From Dipylidium caninum (lineage: Eukaryota; Platyhelminthes; Cestoda; Cyclophyllidea; Dipylidiidae): a stretch of 64,000 nucleotides of DNA. Below, piece by piece: positions 1-9,680 of the stretch. Within the stretch, counting starts at the first letter, position 1. Each line of letters opens with the position of its first letter. The notes beneath the pieces are model-generated. The model did no database searches, was not told where the DNA came from, and worked only from the letters and a program-made list of their open reading frames with translations. Position numbers and translations under genes: made by a program. The stretch is taken from contig QEYB01001046.1 in NCBI GenBank assembly GCA_017562135.1, positions 1,426,001 through 1,490,000 on the forward strand, in the 5' to 3' direction.

Positions 1-65
1 TGGGTTGATAATTTCATACTTGACAAGGTCTGCGGGAGAGGGTGAGGGAGGAGGTGAGAACGTAC

Positions 66-286
66 CTGCCGGAAAGCGCGGGAATGCCCACCGTGCAGGT
101 GGCGCCGAGCCCGGGGGAGTCCGTGTACGAGGGAGCCTGCCTCCTCTCCGCTAGGCAGCAGGGCTCGAAGGCCTTTTCCTGCTCCTGGTTCCGCTTCTTG
201 GATGCACACGCCTGGTCAGCAATGCGCCTCGACGCCCATTGCGACAGCTCCTCTGACACTCGCCTCCTCAACCGTCTCAACAATGA
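66..286 (-). CDS. Internal coding exon of an unrecognised gene, cut by the left edge
   Basis: This minus-strand exon runs from a CAG acceptor (intron side 287-289) to a strong donor, GGCAG|GTACG, whose intron begins at 65. It is 221 nt, entered in phase 0 and left in phase 2. The 73 codons encode a basic, probably helical start (SLLRRLRRRVSEELSQWASR), a Lys/Glu/Gln-rich middle and a Cys/Pro/Gly-rich end that includes TYR/SER/Pro residues near PSYTDSPGLG. I do not recognise the family. The rest of the gene must lie left of the window and at higher coordinates. The plus strand is also open here (42-302), so strand choice rests on the matching splice signals and the more protein-like composition of the minus reading. 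It is not joined to the FAR1-domain gene, which ends in its own stop and poly(A) signal at about 1.3-1.4 kb. Confidence 0.42.
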
Positions 287-1288
287 CTGTGATTGGCCGT
301 AGATTCAAGAGCGCACGGGCTTGTGCAAGATCGTCCTGCCTCGCGGCATTAGAAAACCCTCTGATGTCCTTGCCAAAGATCTATTTTCTTCTCCATAAAC
401 TATTGGAATGAAGACCCAGTTTTGTCCTACTAATGGCTTTTCAGTAAAGTGTGCAGAACATTTCCATCCTGTATTTCGGTATTTTGGTATCTGAACCGGT
501 CGAAAGGGCTTTATCGAGCAGGCTACGAATATGGAGGATATCTAAGCTCCACCCGCACCAGCAAGACCAGTCTCAACTCACTGACAGACTTTTCTCACCA
601 TGCAAACGTAAACATGAACTACGGGCTCAAGATTGGTTGTGAATGAGCAGGAGACGCAAAAGGTGACCTTTCCTCGAGTGTATCCGCGTTGACACAGATG
701 AAATTGCCTCATTCTCGAAGCATCTCATGTCGCTAACGCAAGCATGCAACCACTGTGAACTAACATTATCCACCGCAACCCTCACAACGGGACTGACAAC
801 CATCATCACTCATTCAGTCGAAGTCAGGATTAGGCGAAAAAATAAAGCAATAAGATGGCATCTGTTGGAATTTCAGTTGGCCATCAAAAATTAAACTCAC
901 TTCTAAGCCAAAAAGCATAAATCAAATGCCTTGGGCTGTGTGATTACAGCCCCATCTCGTTAATCGACGCCATTCGTCTTTAACGCCTTATTTTTAGCTG
1001 GGTGATAAGTGAATATGCTACGTTATGCTGAGCTCAACGTATAAACGGGACTGTTAATAACCGAATATAAAAACTAACCCCCACTTATTTCCACCCAAGT
1101 ACTTTGAAAGGCATTAAGGACAGATAGTAAGATTGCAACAAATCTGGAAAAAAAGAGACGCAAAACCTCACATTACTAAAATGACCTTATGGCTAAGAGT
1201 TTAGCGTTGTATCACGTGTAATTAACAATTAACACGTGTCGACGAGGAGAAGAAAGAAATGCTAAACAATACAAGATATAATACAATG
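287..1288. other. AT-rich intergenic stretch
   Basis: Short open frames at 449-646 and 627-809 lack splice context or protein-like composition, and I see no gene in them. The stretch separates the left-edge exon from the 3' end of the FAR1-domain gene. Confidence 0.5.
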
Positions 1289-1294
1289 TTTATT
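1289..1294 (-). other. Polyadenylation signal AATAAA of the FAR1-domain gene
   Basis: The plus strand reads TTTATT, so the minus-strand transcript has a canonical AATAAA about 140 nt beyond the stop codon at 1435-1437. This supports 1435 as the true end of the gene. Confidence 0.6.
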
Positions 1295-1434
1295 AAGAAT
1301 GTATATACATACCCCATAGAGGCACACAATTGTTGGAATATATGTACAAAAAACCTCACAAAACCCGGAGGTTCGCTCATGTCCATGTAAGATGTGCACG
1401 GGCAGGACGAGGTAACTGGCCTTATCAGCCACAA

Positions 1435-2116
1435 CTAGTAATTGAACGGCAAGTATGATTTACTTGGCTTCGAATAAGGAAACGGGCTCTCCGAAGTTAC
1501 CACTTCTGTATTAATCGGACTCTCACACGACTCGCCTTTGAGCATGGACTCACTATACGCCAACATTGGTTGTTTGCCACTGCGCCATGCTTCTGCCAGC
1601 TCTTTGAGGAAAGCCACACGGTCACAAAATGTCTCCTGATCAGCAGAACACACGAGATCTGCTAGTTGATTGGAAAGAGGCTCGAATTGGGACAACCGAT
1701 ATTCATCTTTTGTTTGTACTACCCAATCAGGAATAGATGGGATTGGGTCAAGATCAAAATCAACTTCAGCATGATTCTGGTCCCGAGATACATCCATCCT
1801 CACTGGTGCACGACTTCCACTATTAGATCTTTGGAGCTTTCGCAAACGGTACTTCATTTGTCTCACGTCGTTTAGAGTACAGGGCTTGCCGAACTTACGT
1901 TCAATGTGTTCCTTAACGGTTAAATTGTCGGGTGCGGACTGTAAAAAGTCGTTGATCTCTAGCTTCTCATCTTCAGTTAAGCGGCGGTTTTCTGGATAAG
2001 TTTCAGCAAGCTCCGTTGTCACGGGATGATTATGACGCATTACAAAGCCAATAATATGGAGTTTTTTTCCCCTACAACCGATTCTCACAATGCAAGGGCA
2101 ATTCATCTTCCTAGTT
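1435..2116 (-). CDS. FAR1/ZSWIM-type DNA-binding domain protein, exon 3 (terminal)
   Basis: This is the third and last coding exon of a 315-residue protein (exons 2336-2452, 2155-2303 and this one). It completes the split Lys codon and continues TRKMNCPCIVRIG, then the basic RGKK segment and the MRHNHPV motif. With Cys residues in exon 2 this gives the Cys-Cys...His-x-His zinc site of the WRKY/GCM1-like fold found in FAR1, ZSWIM1/3 and Mutator-like transposase N-termini. A predicted helical region follows (about residues 125-190: ENRRLTEDEKLEINDFL, then FGKPCTLNDVRQMKYRL), typical of ZSWIM3-like proteins. The tail (WVVQTKDEYRLSQFEPL onward) resembles their C-terminal helical region. No DDE transposase core or SWIM CxCx(n)CxH motif is visible. 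It is probably a nuclear DNA-binding protein domesticated from a transposase; its targets cannot be read from the sequence. Confidence 0.82.
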
Positions 2117-2154
2117 CTTGCAAGAAGAGTTTCATTAAAGATAGTTCTACCTAC
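2117..2154 (-). other. 38-nt intron of the FAR1-domain gene
   Basis: The intron starts GTAGGTAG and ends CTTCTTGCAAG. It is phase 2 and splits a Lys codon. Without its removal the domain is interrupted by a frame change and a TAG. Confidence 0.75.
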
Positions 2155-2303
2155 TTCTGTTGTTGGCTTTTAATTGAAAGATTTCGGCCGCTTCCATAGT
2201 GACAGCAGGCATATGTAATCGACTTGTACACCAAAGTTTCATGTTCAGGAGCACTAACAGGGTAACGTATGGAGTTACGCTTGACCAACAGACAACCAGT
2301 GGC
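2155..2303 (-). CDS. FAR1/ZSWIM-type protein, exon 2
   Basis: The exon is 149 nt, entered in phase 0 after TTGTTTTAG and left in phase 2 before GTAGGT. It encodes the first half of the FAR1-like domain: the LLVKRNSIRYP strand, then a YACCHYGSGR segment with the first zinc-ligand cysteines (residues 72-73 of the joined protein). The unspliced frame runs into TAG at the 3' end and TAA in the other frame, so both flanking introns are needed. With the introns removed, the domain reads continuously across all three exons, which is the strongest evidence for the model. Confidence 0.8.
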
Positions 2304-2335
2304 CTAAAACAATAAGTAAGTCCAAAAAACAACAC
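2304..2335 (-). other. 32-nt intron of the FAR1-domain gene
   Basis: The intron starts GTGTTG, contains CTTAC 16-20 nt into it as a plausible branch region, and ends TTGTTTTAG. Removing it keeps the frame and restores the FAR1 domain. Introns this short are common in flatworms and rare in most other animals. Confidence 0.75.
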
Positions 2336-2452
2336 CTGTTGAAAAGATATCAGAAGTCTTTCTAGTTCCTCAAACGATGAGAAGGTCCTGAGGGGAACAT
2401 GTTCTTGAAAAACTATGGTTTGGTCCGTAGCCATATCGCCATCTGTTTTCAT
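2336..2452 (-). CDS. FAR1/ZSWIM-type protein, exon 1 (start codon)
   Basis: The exon holds 39 codons and opens with an ATG at 2450-2452. An in-frame TAA lies six bases upstream, so this is the first possible Met. It encodes an acidic, polar N-terminus, then TFSSFEELERLLISFQQ. That matches the helix that opens FAR1 domains, where a segment of the type F-x-S-F-E-E precedes the zinc fold. It ends in phase 0 at CAACAG|GTGTTG. I saw no clear promoter in the AT-rich DNA upstream. A non-coding first exon or trans-spliced leader is possible. Confidence 0.75.
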
Positions 2453-3729
2453 GTGTTAAACTAGGACGAATTACCAGTATCCAAGTCTCCAATCTCAGCA
2501 ATAAGCGGGTTCGACTGGAAATCACCAACCTTTCCGTAATTTGACAGACTGTCGGTAACAGCAGCGTTATGCGTGTGAAGCATGTAGTAGCGAGCAATAC
2601 GGAGAGTACCATAACTGTGACATATGTTTATGAAAGAAGCACAATTGTCTGACCTTAACAAAGTAATGACAAAAGGGGAACTACTTCTGGCAGCCGCAGA
2701 CATACTGAATATATTTGTACACAAACACACCTTTATTAGCTACATCATCAGTCAAACGGATGCTCCTTTTAATCGTATATTGGATACCGCAAGCCTGAAA
2801 ATCATGTTACCAATCCGCGAACCACTTCAAATTCCTTCATTTTATTCTTCAATTCTTCATAAGATGCGAAATAATACGGCTTAAGGGTATGTGAAAAGCA
2901 GTCGCTGGTATCCATCGCGCCAGAATGGTAGATTTAAAGTAAGCGGGTAAGGCCTGGAATCACATTGGGCAAATATTAGGGACCCGCAATATCTTCATAT
3001 TATTCATTAATGTGGTCATCTATAAATCTAAAATAATTTTGATTTCGTAGCTTCACTCAGTACAAGCTCCACTTGAGGCGTTCGGCGAACAAAGCGTATT
3101 TCAGAGAAGCAGGCGCACGGGTGAAACAGCCCCTCCGGTTAAACCGGCAAATAGGATGAGACCATTGAGATCGACAATTGATAGGTTTCGACACTCCCAT
3201 TTAGCTCTCCATTCCTTCGAAAAGCACGACAGAAAAAACTCCAGGTTCAATTAAAGCCTTGAACCGAGGCGCAGGACCTCAACACAGACATGCAGAGGTA
3301 AATGAAAAAATCTAATACTAGGTTCAATTTTTAAATCCCACTGGAATTGCATATCTTACGACTTCATTGATAGTGTTTTTACCACGAGGACTTCTTCTGG
3401 AAAAATAAAAAGATTATTAAAACAGTATTTCAATAGTTAGTGTGTGTAACTCGGTAGCCTTCGGCTTATCGTCCTATATTTCCGTGCACATATAATATTT
3501 GGTTTCTATCTCTGGCATATCATCTTTTAACTGTTTTTGGCCGATTTCATAGCTGGATTTCGCCAAAAAGACTGTTTTTGGACTTAAAACATGTGATTCA
3601 TTACATTGCACTAACGTAATTTATGAACATGCGGGCTATTATTCATTGTTGGCAAATAAATAGGTAGCCCCATTTATTTTCTGCTACCCAACCCGTGTGT
3701 TATAGTAATCAAATCACTACGTATTTGAA
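2453..3729. other. AT-rich stretch without a recognised gene
   Basis: Open frames at 2461-2730 (minus) and 2624-2884 (plus) overlap each other and look like nothing I know. They may include 5' untranslated sequence of the FAR1-domain gene. Confidence 0.4.
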
Positions 3730-4262
3730 ATGGCTACCTTTTACCGCGGCTGCATACTAGTTTATTTGTTTTTTCCCATTTATACAAAGTCCCAGTTTCT
3801 AAACGAAATCCCTTACTCCTTTTGTCTAATGGACCGTCTACAACTTGGTACTACAGATATAACCTATTTTCACATTGACGTGGATGAGCGAGTGGTGATC
3901 AATGATGGCACCCTCGATACCGTCCGAATTAAAAGAGGCAATGCCGTCTTCCGGTGTACTTTTCAGTACCTCGGATTTCGAGAATTTAGTAGGCCTTATG
4001 TATTGTGTTGTAGGTGAATTATAAAGTCCTCGAAAAGACCTTATTTGAGGTAACGGTATTTCTCTCACCGATTCAGACGGAAAAATTTCATACATCGAAG
4101 CGATCCCGGACTGACATTTCCATCGGTCCCATTAATCCTGGAACCGGCGAGATTTTATTTCCTTTCCACTTTGCCTCACTAGTTAATTATTCTTGTATTT
4201 TGGACGCCTGGCCTTCTAGTTTAGTTGTTGAATTTGATTTTATGAAAATTGGTCTTTACTAA
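3730..4262 (+). CDS. Candidate secreted protein with signal peptide, exon boundary uncertain
   Basis: An ATG at 3730 opens a 95-codon frame. It begins with a convincing signal peptide (MATFYRGCILVYLFFPIYTKS, cleavage likely near residue 21). A polar, strand-like stretch follows, with FHIDVDERVVIND and RIKRGNAVFRC. The frame closes near 4017, but a second frame (4014-4262) continues with similar extracellular character and one Cys (VNYSCILDAWPSS) and stops at 4260-4262. A small intron between about 3946 and 4027 would join them. One option is 3989-4026 (38 nt, phase 1), but no donor/acceptor pair is clearly best. The family is not recognised. A very loose resemblance to zona-pellucida-like extracellular beta domains is only a guess. 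The two mini-introns of the neighbouring gene make a third one plausible. Confidence 0.38.
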
Positions 4263-5379
4263 GTGTGTAAGAGTAGTACTGTTGCCTCTACCCTTATCCT
4301 CCCCCAGTCTTGACGCATTCTGGTATTGATCCTATTTAAATGTGTTATTTCCTGTTTACCAACACCACTTGACATGAATCTCTCATGCTAAAGACCATAC
4401 CATGTCACATTCCCATTTAGACCTTACTTGATTCGCATTTCTCCACTCTATTTTCGAGAGAGCTGTGAAAGTATGCCTGTTGGTGATAAGGCAACATATC
4501 ATAATAAATGTTTAAGGAGAACTGTGATAATCTTATTTGGTTAATTTAAACGAATTTAATTAATTAAAATCCACACAAGTCAAATGGGGTTCCACGAAGT
4601 GTTGGGACATAACCACAGGTAGTCGTTGTCCAATTTATTTTATTTTAAAATTAAATAAATTAACAATTTTATAGATGAAATCGATGAGTTACAATTTTAG
4701 AGACTATTATGTTCCTCTGTTACGTCACTTCAGCTACGAATATTTTCACGTAAATAGCATAGGCGCATATAACTAAACAAGCTCTTTGCTGCTTCTCCTC
4801 CTCCTTTTACTCTCGAGAGTGGGAAGAACACTGAGAACGAGCTAAAAAGCAACGCGGGGGAGGAGGTGGGGGGAGCGGGGGGCGAGGAAAGATTGATGGA
4901 ACTCAGAGCTGTCCCCAGCCCCCACTTTGTGCCTGTCTATCTTCATCCAGCGTGCGCTCGCATGCACATCCATCCATACTTACATGCCTGACAGCTCGCT
5001 CAAGTCTTTTAATTTCATGTTAACCTGTCCATCTGCCTCCCTCATTTCTCCCATGCAAGCATCTCCTTCTGGCCTTATCTCTCCGCCTGTCCACTCTAAT
5101 TCATTCACCTCACACACTCACTCTCTCCTGCTCACCCTCCCTCCTTCTCTGGAGCTCTGCCTGAGCTGCCAATTCAACATGTCAATCTGTAGGCGCTCAA
5201 GGGTCACAGCCTCTTAGTCCACCCCATAATCCGACTTGTCCTGTCCTCTTCCTTCTGCCATAGTCACAACAAATGCTCTCGTGCCATTAGTAGAGGAAGA
5301 CACCGTAAAAGTGAATGCCACGCCTGTGCTTGCCAGCATGTGTACATACACACACGTACACACTTGAGTGTTATTTCCT

Positions 5380-5389
5380 TGATTGACAG
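5380..5389 (+). promoter_or_regulatory. PBX-MEIS/PREP composite site TGATTGACAG
   Basis: Exact match to the decamer bound cooperatively by PBX with MEIS or PREP homeodomain proteins, preceded by CT. It lies in the AT/GC transition about 26 kb upstream of the zinc-finger exon. One of five exact copies in the window. Confidence 0.4.
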
Positions 5390-6191
5390 ACTCGGTTATC
5401 AACTTGCTACCTCCTCCCCTTTAGTGCGAAATTCTCGTCTTCAGGTGTGAGACCTCTGCTCTCGGCCCAAGTACCCTCTTTAAGTGCCTGCTTTTCTCAC
5501 CCCGCCAAGCAATGAGGTATGCCGACCACGTGGTCAAGTGGAGTGAGGTTCCACGTGACAGCAATCACCCCGTTCGTCTATCTGAGGCTCAATCAAAATC
5601 CCCTGAAACCCGTTATGCTTCTTCGTCTGAGCAATCGTCGAGTTCCACGAGCTCAATGCTCAATGTTCCCTCTCGCTAGAATGTCAGTCAATGGCGCAGC
5701 CATTAATCAACCTGCCAAAATAGACGCATGTGTACAGTCCTGCCCAATTTTGTCAGTTTCGACAAAATGGATCCTGCGCGTCACGCACGGACTGAAAACT
5801 TACTGTTAAGCTTGCGTGTGCCACAGTGCTTTCGGGGAACGAAGGGAGTTAACGTCTACCGGCTTAAGTTTGGCCTCTTCAAATGATGACAAGGTCAAAC
5901 TTGAAACAGCATTTTCCCCGAGCAGAACTGTCGAGAGGCAAAGTGTCCACTTGTGAGAAGACCAAACTCTTTCCGTCCCTGCCTGAGTTAATTGCCTATC
6001 CACTCACCTGCTCCATGAGTCGAAATACACTGTCCCGTGAAAGACGTGTATCAATCAACGGTGTGAGTGCAGCGAGGACAGAGTTTGGAATGTACAAGTT
6101 AATCGCTCCACCCCGCGACTTGATTCCCCCTCCTCCCCCCACACGGCGGGGCTTGCCCTATTTAATATGGCATGAAGATAACGCCTGAGCT

Positions 6192-6303
6192 GGGAGGTGG
6201 AGGAGGAGGAGGAGGAGGAGGACACACGCATGCGCCAGCACGTAGAGGCATGGCAGGAAGGATGCCTGTGGAGTGTGTGTGTGTGTGTGTATGTGTATGT
6301 GTG
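6192..6303. repeat. (GGA)n and (TG)n microsatellites
   Basis: A GGA run at 6192-6222 and an interrupted TG run at 6273-6303. They explain several short poly-Gly, poly-Cys/Val and poly-His/Thr open frames in this neighbourhood. Confidence 0.9.
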
Positions 6304-7230
6304 CCTCAGTGGGTGGCCATTGCCAATGGGCCATTATGTATTCACGAGGTGAGGAAACATGCCTCTCACCTTCCCCCCGGCGTAGCCTGCGGCCGAGTGT
6401 GCATTCGTGTGGGCGGGCGGGGGGCAGCAAGGTGTCCGACGACTTCCATTTATCCCTCTGGCCGGCGGGATGTCCAACGGGAGGTTAATGGCTGACCTAC
6501 AGGCGAGACGAGACGAGGGCGCCACCGACACTGCCGCCACCGCTTCCGCTGCTTTTGCAGTTGCCGCCGTGCCCGAGCCCAGTGGGCATAGAGCAGCAGC
6601 AGCTTTTGGTTGGGCTCGAGGAAGACCAACTTATATTCCCCAAACTTATTCATCTTTTGTCTATTCCCATGTTACTGTGTAAGGCCACCTTCGAGCCCAA
6701 TTGGTCTGTGTACCACCATGGCACAGGAAATACCACCACTCTGTCTCGTAGAAGGTCAAGAGAGCGGTAGCGATGGCGCGTGAACTTGAGTTAAATGACT
6801 ACCTGAGGCCGTCTTTCTGCGATCTACGCACAGGCGCAGAGACTAACCCGGTGCCTCGTCCAGTGGGGCAGAGTCACGACTCGCGGAGGGCGACGCAAAC
6901 AATTGGAACATTCTCCCGTCCACTCGAACAGACTTCGGGGACTGCCGACAAGAGAAATGCTCTTCACTCCCCAACTTTCCATCAATTTACTGTAGATAAT
7001 TTGCGTTTAAAGCGCAGAACATCATCGCAAATTCACACTTTGTTAGATGGAAAGGAGAGACAAGCTCGATGTGGGTAAATACTTTTTCGTGCACGTAGCC
7101 CTTCCCGCCACCGTCCTCGGCTGTGCTCCTCCCTGCCATCCACGTCTGCGCCCTTCTTCTCCGGTGCCCGAGATCGTTGCCTCACGACAATCAGAGCTGC
7201 TTTCTCCCCCAACCATTTCACAGTGGCGGC

Positions 7231-7280
7231 GCGGGGGGGGGACGGGGGGGGGGGCGAGGAGGGAGGGGAGGGGGAGGGGG
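7231..7280. repeat. Poly-G / G-rich tract
   Basis: Runs of 8 and 11 consecutive G followed by GGGA/GGGGA units. It could form a G-quadruplex on the plus strand. Confidence 0.8.
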
Positions 7281-8550
7281 TACGTGTGTCCCCAGAACAT
7301 GCAAGCAAAGATCTTTTCCAACTTAATTCACTAATTAGGCAGTGGATTTACTTTGTTTCACCACGAAATTTGCGAACCACGGAGGACCGGTGCGCAGCCT
7401 GCCTCACCTGGATGTAACTCCCTCGACGATTTGCTAAAACCCTTTTCCCTCCTCATTGACGCTTTCCCTGAATCAGTGAGATCTTTTAATCAACAGTTTG
7501 ATTCCCGTCGAGCGAAGTGCTGTTTATGCTTAGCGGCCGGTTATGGGTTGTCCATCACTGTGTGACCGCGTCTCGACTCGGCATCCTTCCCGCCGCCCCA
7601 CCCCCCGGCTTCCTGAAACCTTCTCGACGCGACCCTCCGTACGATGCCGGTGGCAGCCTCCTCCCGGCACACTGCTTTCTCCCTCACCATCGTCTCCAAC
7701 TCTCATCGCCTCCCTGTGTGTGTGTGTGTCTTTGTCAATAACGCGAAATCAGTCGTATCAGTGTCTGCGTCGACTGCATTACCAATTAATGTGTGTGTTT
7801 ATGTGTGTTAATGTGGATGATTAAATAACTGCTTCTGTGGGAACTTTTGGGTCTCTTAGTGAGAAGCCTCGCACCTCAGATGAGGCAAAGGGCCCAGTCC
7901 CCTTGCCCCATCATCGTCATCATTACCATCGGCAAAATCCTCATTGTCATTGTTAGCCAAATGGTGTCGATACGATTTGGGTTCAGCCGCAGAGGGCCGC
8001 GTTTATTTTTCTCCCCCCACGCCTCAATTAGTGCATTTTGTTTCTCGCCTGCTCACGCGGTGCCTTATGCGGTCCAGCCAAGTCATGCTCAACCGCCCTC
8101 GCGGTCACCGCTTTTGCCACGGTGCCTGCGTGTTCCTCGCGCCCCCAACGGAGGCGTCTTCGGCGAAGGAGAAGAAGAAGAAGAAGAAGTGAGTACCGCC
8201 GATTTTGTTCAACGCGCGGTTGATCCCGTCAGGGCGTCGGAGACAGCGGACTTCATCAGTCGCGGGCCGGAATGAGGGGCGAAAAAAGGTGCCTTTATGC
8301 TCGCCGAGTTTTCGTTATGGCGTCTCAACTTCCTCGATTCCTTCTTTCTTTCTGCTGAAGCAAATAAATCCTCTCACGTAAAGGGTGTGTATGCCTCCAT
8401 TTCTCGCCACGTGAATACCCGACGGAGTGGGTGTCGATCAGTCAGAGAGAGCAGAAGTGCCGCGACGTAGTTCAGTAAGGAGTGAACTCTGTCTGCACAC
8501 TAATTCGTCCCACACTCCCTCATTCAGCCGTCTTAATGCGTTCAGGCAGG

Positions 8551-8560
8551 CTGTCAATCA
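8551..8560 (-). promoter_or_regulatory. PBX-MEIS/PREP composite site TGATTGACAG
   Basis: The plus strand reads CTGTCAATCA, the exact reverse complement of the composite decamer. Flanks differ from those of the other copies, so it is not part of a dispersed repeat. Confidence 0.4.
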
Positions 8561-8709
8561 TGGCAGGCTGCCTGCCATCGCAATTTTCTAATGCAACAGT
8601 CGAGTGACAGGGAGCATTTGCTGCACTACCATCAGCATCGCCATCATGCGCAACATCAGCAGCAATGTAATCACCTCGCGCCGCCCTCCCACCCTCCGCC
8701 TCCTGCGAT

Positions 8710-8723
8710 CCCCCCCCCCCCCC
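8710..8723. repeat. Poly-C run
   Basis: Fourteen consecutive C followed by ACCCC, in a CCT/GCC-rich stretch. Confidence 0.85.
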
Positions 8724-9649
8724 ACCCCAGGGCCTCCGCAGTCACCGCCGCCGCTGCCTCGCCTCGAGTTCGTCTTTCCACGGGGCTGATGAAGTAGACG
8801 AGACTGCCACCCCGGGGAGTGGCAAGGTGAGACTTATTACCCCCCGCGATGGCAGCAGCCAGCCAGGCAGCCATTCCACCCCTAAGTGGCGTTACCTGAC
8901 GAGGCAGTGTCAGATCGACAACCCACGTCGAGATTAATTTGGAGACTAAGCATCTTCTGCATCGCCCCTCTCCTCCCCCTCCCCCTCGCCCCCCCCCTCT
9001 TCCCTGCCCTCCGAGTAAAAGGGTTTTTGCTCCCACTCCTCGTCCTGCCTCTGTTTCCTCCTCTTCTTCTTCGCTCATTGCCATCATTGACTCTTGAGAC
9101 TCGAGTCCCTTTAATCACTACTCGTCGAGGGCATCGGCCCCATCGCAATGTGCAGTTGATGTTTAACTAGGCGACTGTCAAACGCAGCCACTTTAAACAT
9201 GCTCTCCTTCATACGCTTCCTCCAAATGGCGGAAAGGGTGGCAATTCTTGTGATTTTTGAGACGGACAGAGTGTAGAAAGCACATCCTGCTGGCGAAAGA
9301 GAACCTCGAGCGGTCCGTGGGGAAAGGAGGAGCTTTCGCAGGGGACCCCGAAGGCGTCTTGCCACCTTGCGTTGGATGTGACGCGGGGGTTACGAACTAT
9401 TTACTTCCAATCAAACACACCCGAGACATATCCTTCGTGGGTGTTTCAACCAGCTGCCAACCGAAAGCGCAACCTTTTGGTGGATTTACTCCCGCACAAA
9501 TCCCCATCCCGGCAAAATTGTCATCGTAAATGACGTCAAGGAACTTCAAAGCAAACCGCCATTGGTGGAGAGTTTTTGCGCTCTCCTTGGAATGTCCTCA
9601 TCTCTCCGTCATCACGTCTGTTTCCGCATTTTCTGCTCTCTTTGGTCCT

Positions 9650-9680
9650 CACACACACACACACACGCACACACACGCGC
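9650..9680. repeat. (CA)n microsatellite
   Basis: CA repeat with two CG interruptions near its end. Confidence 0.9.
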
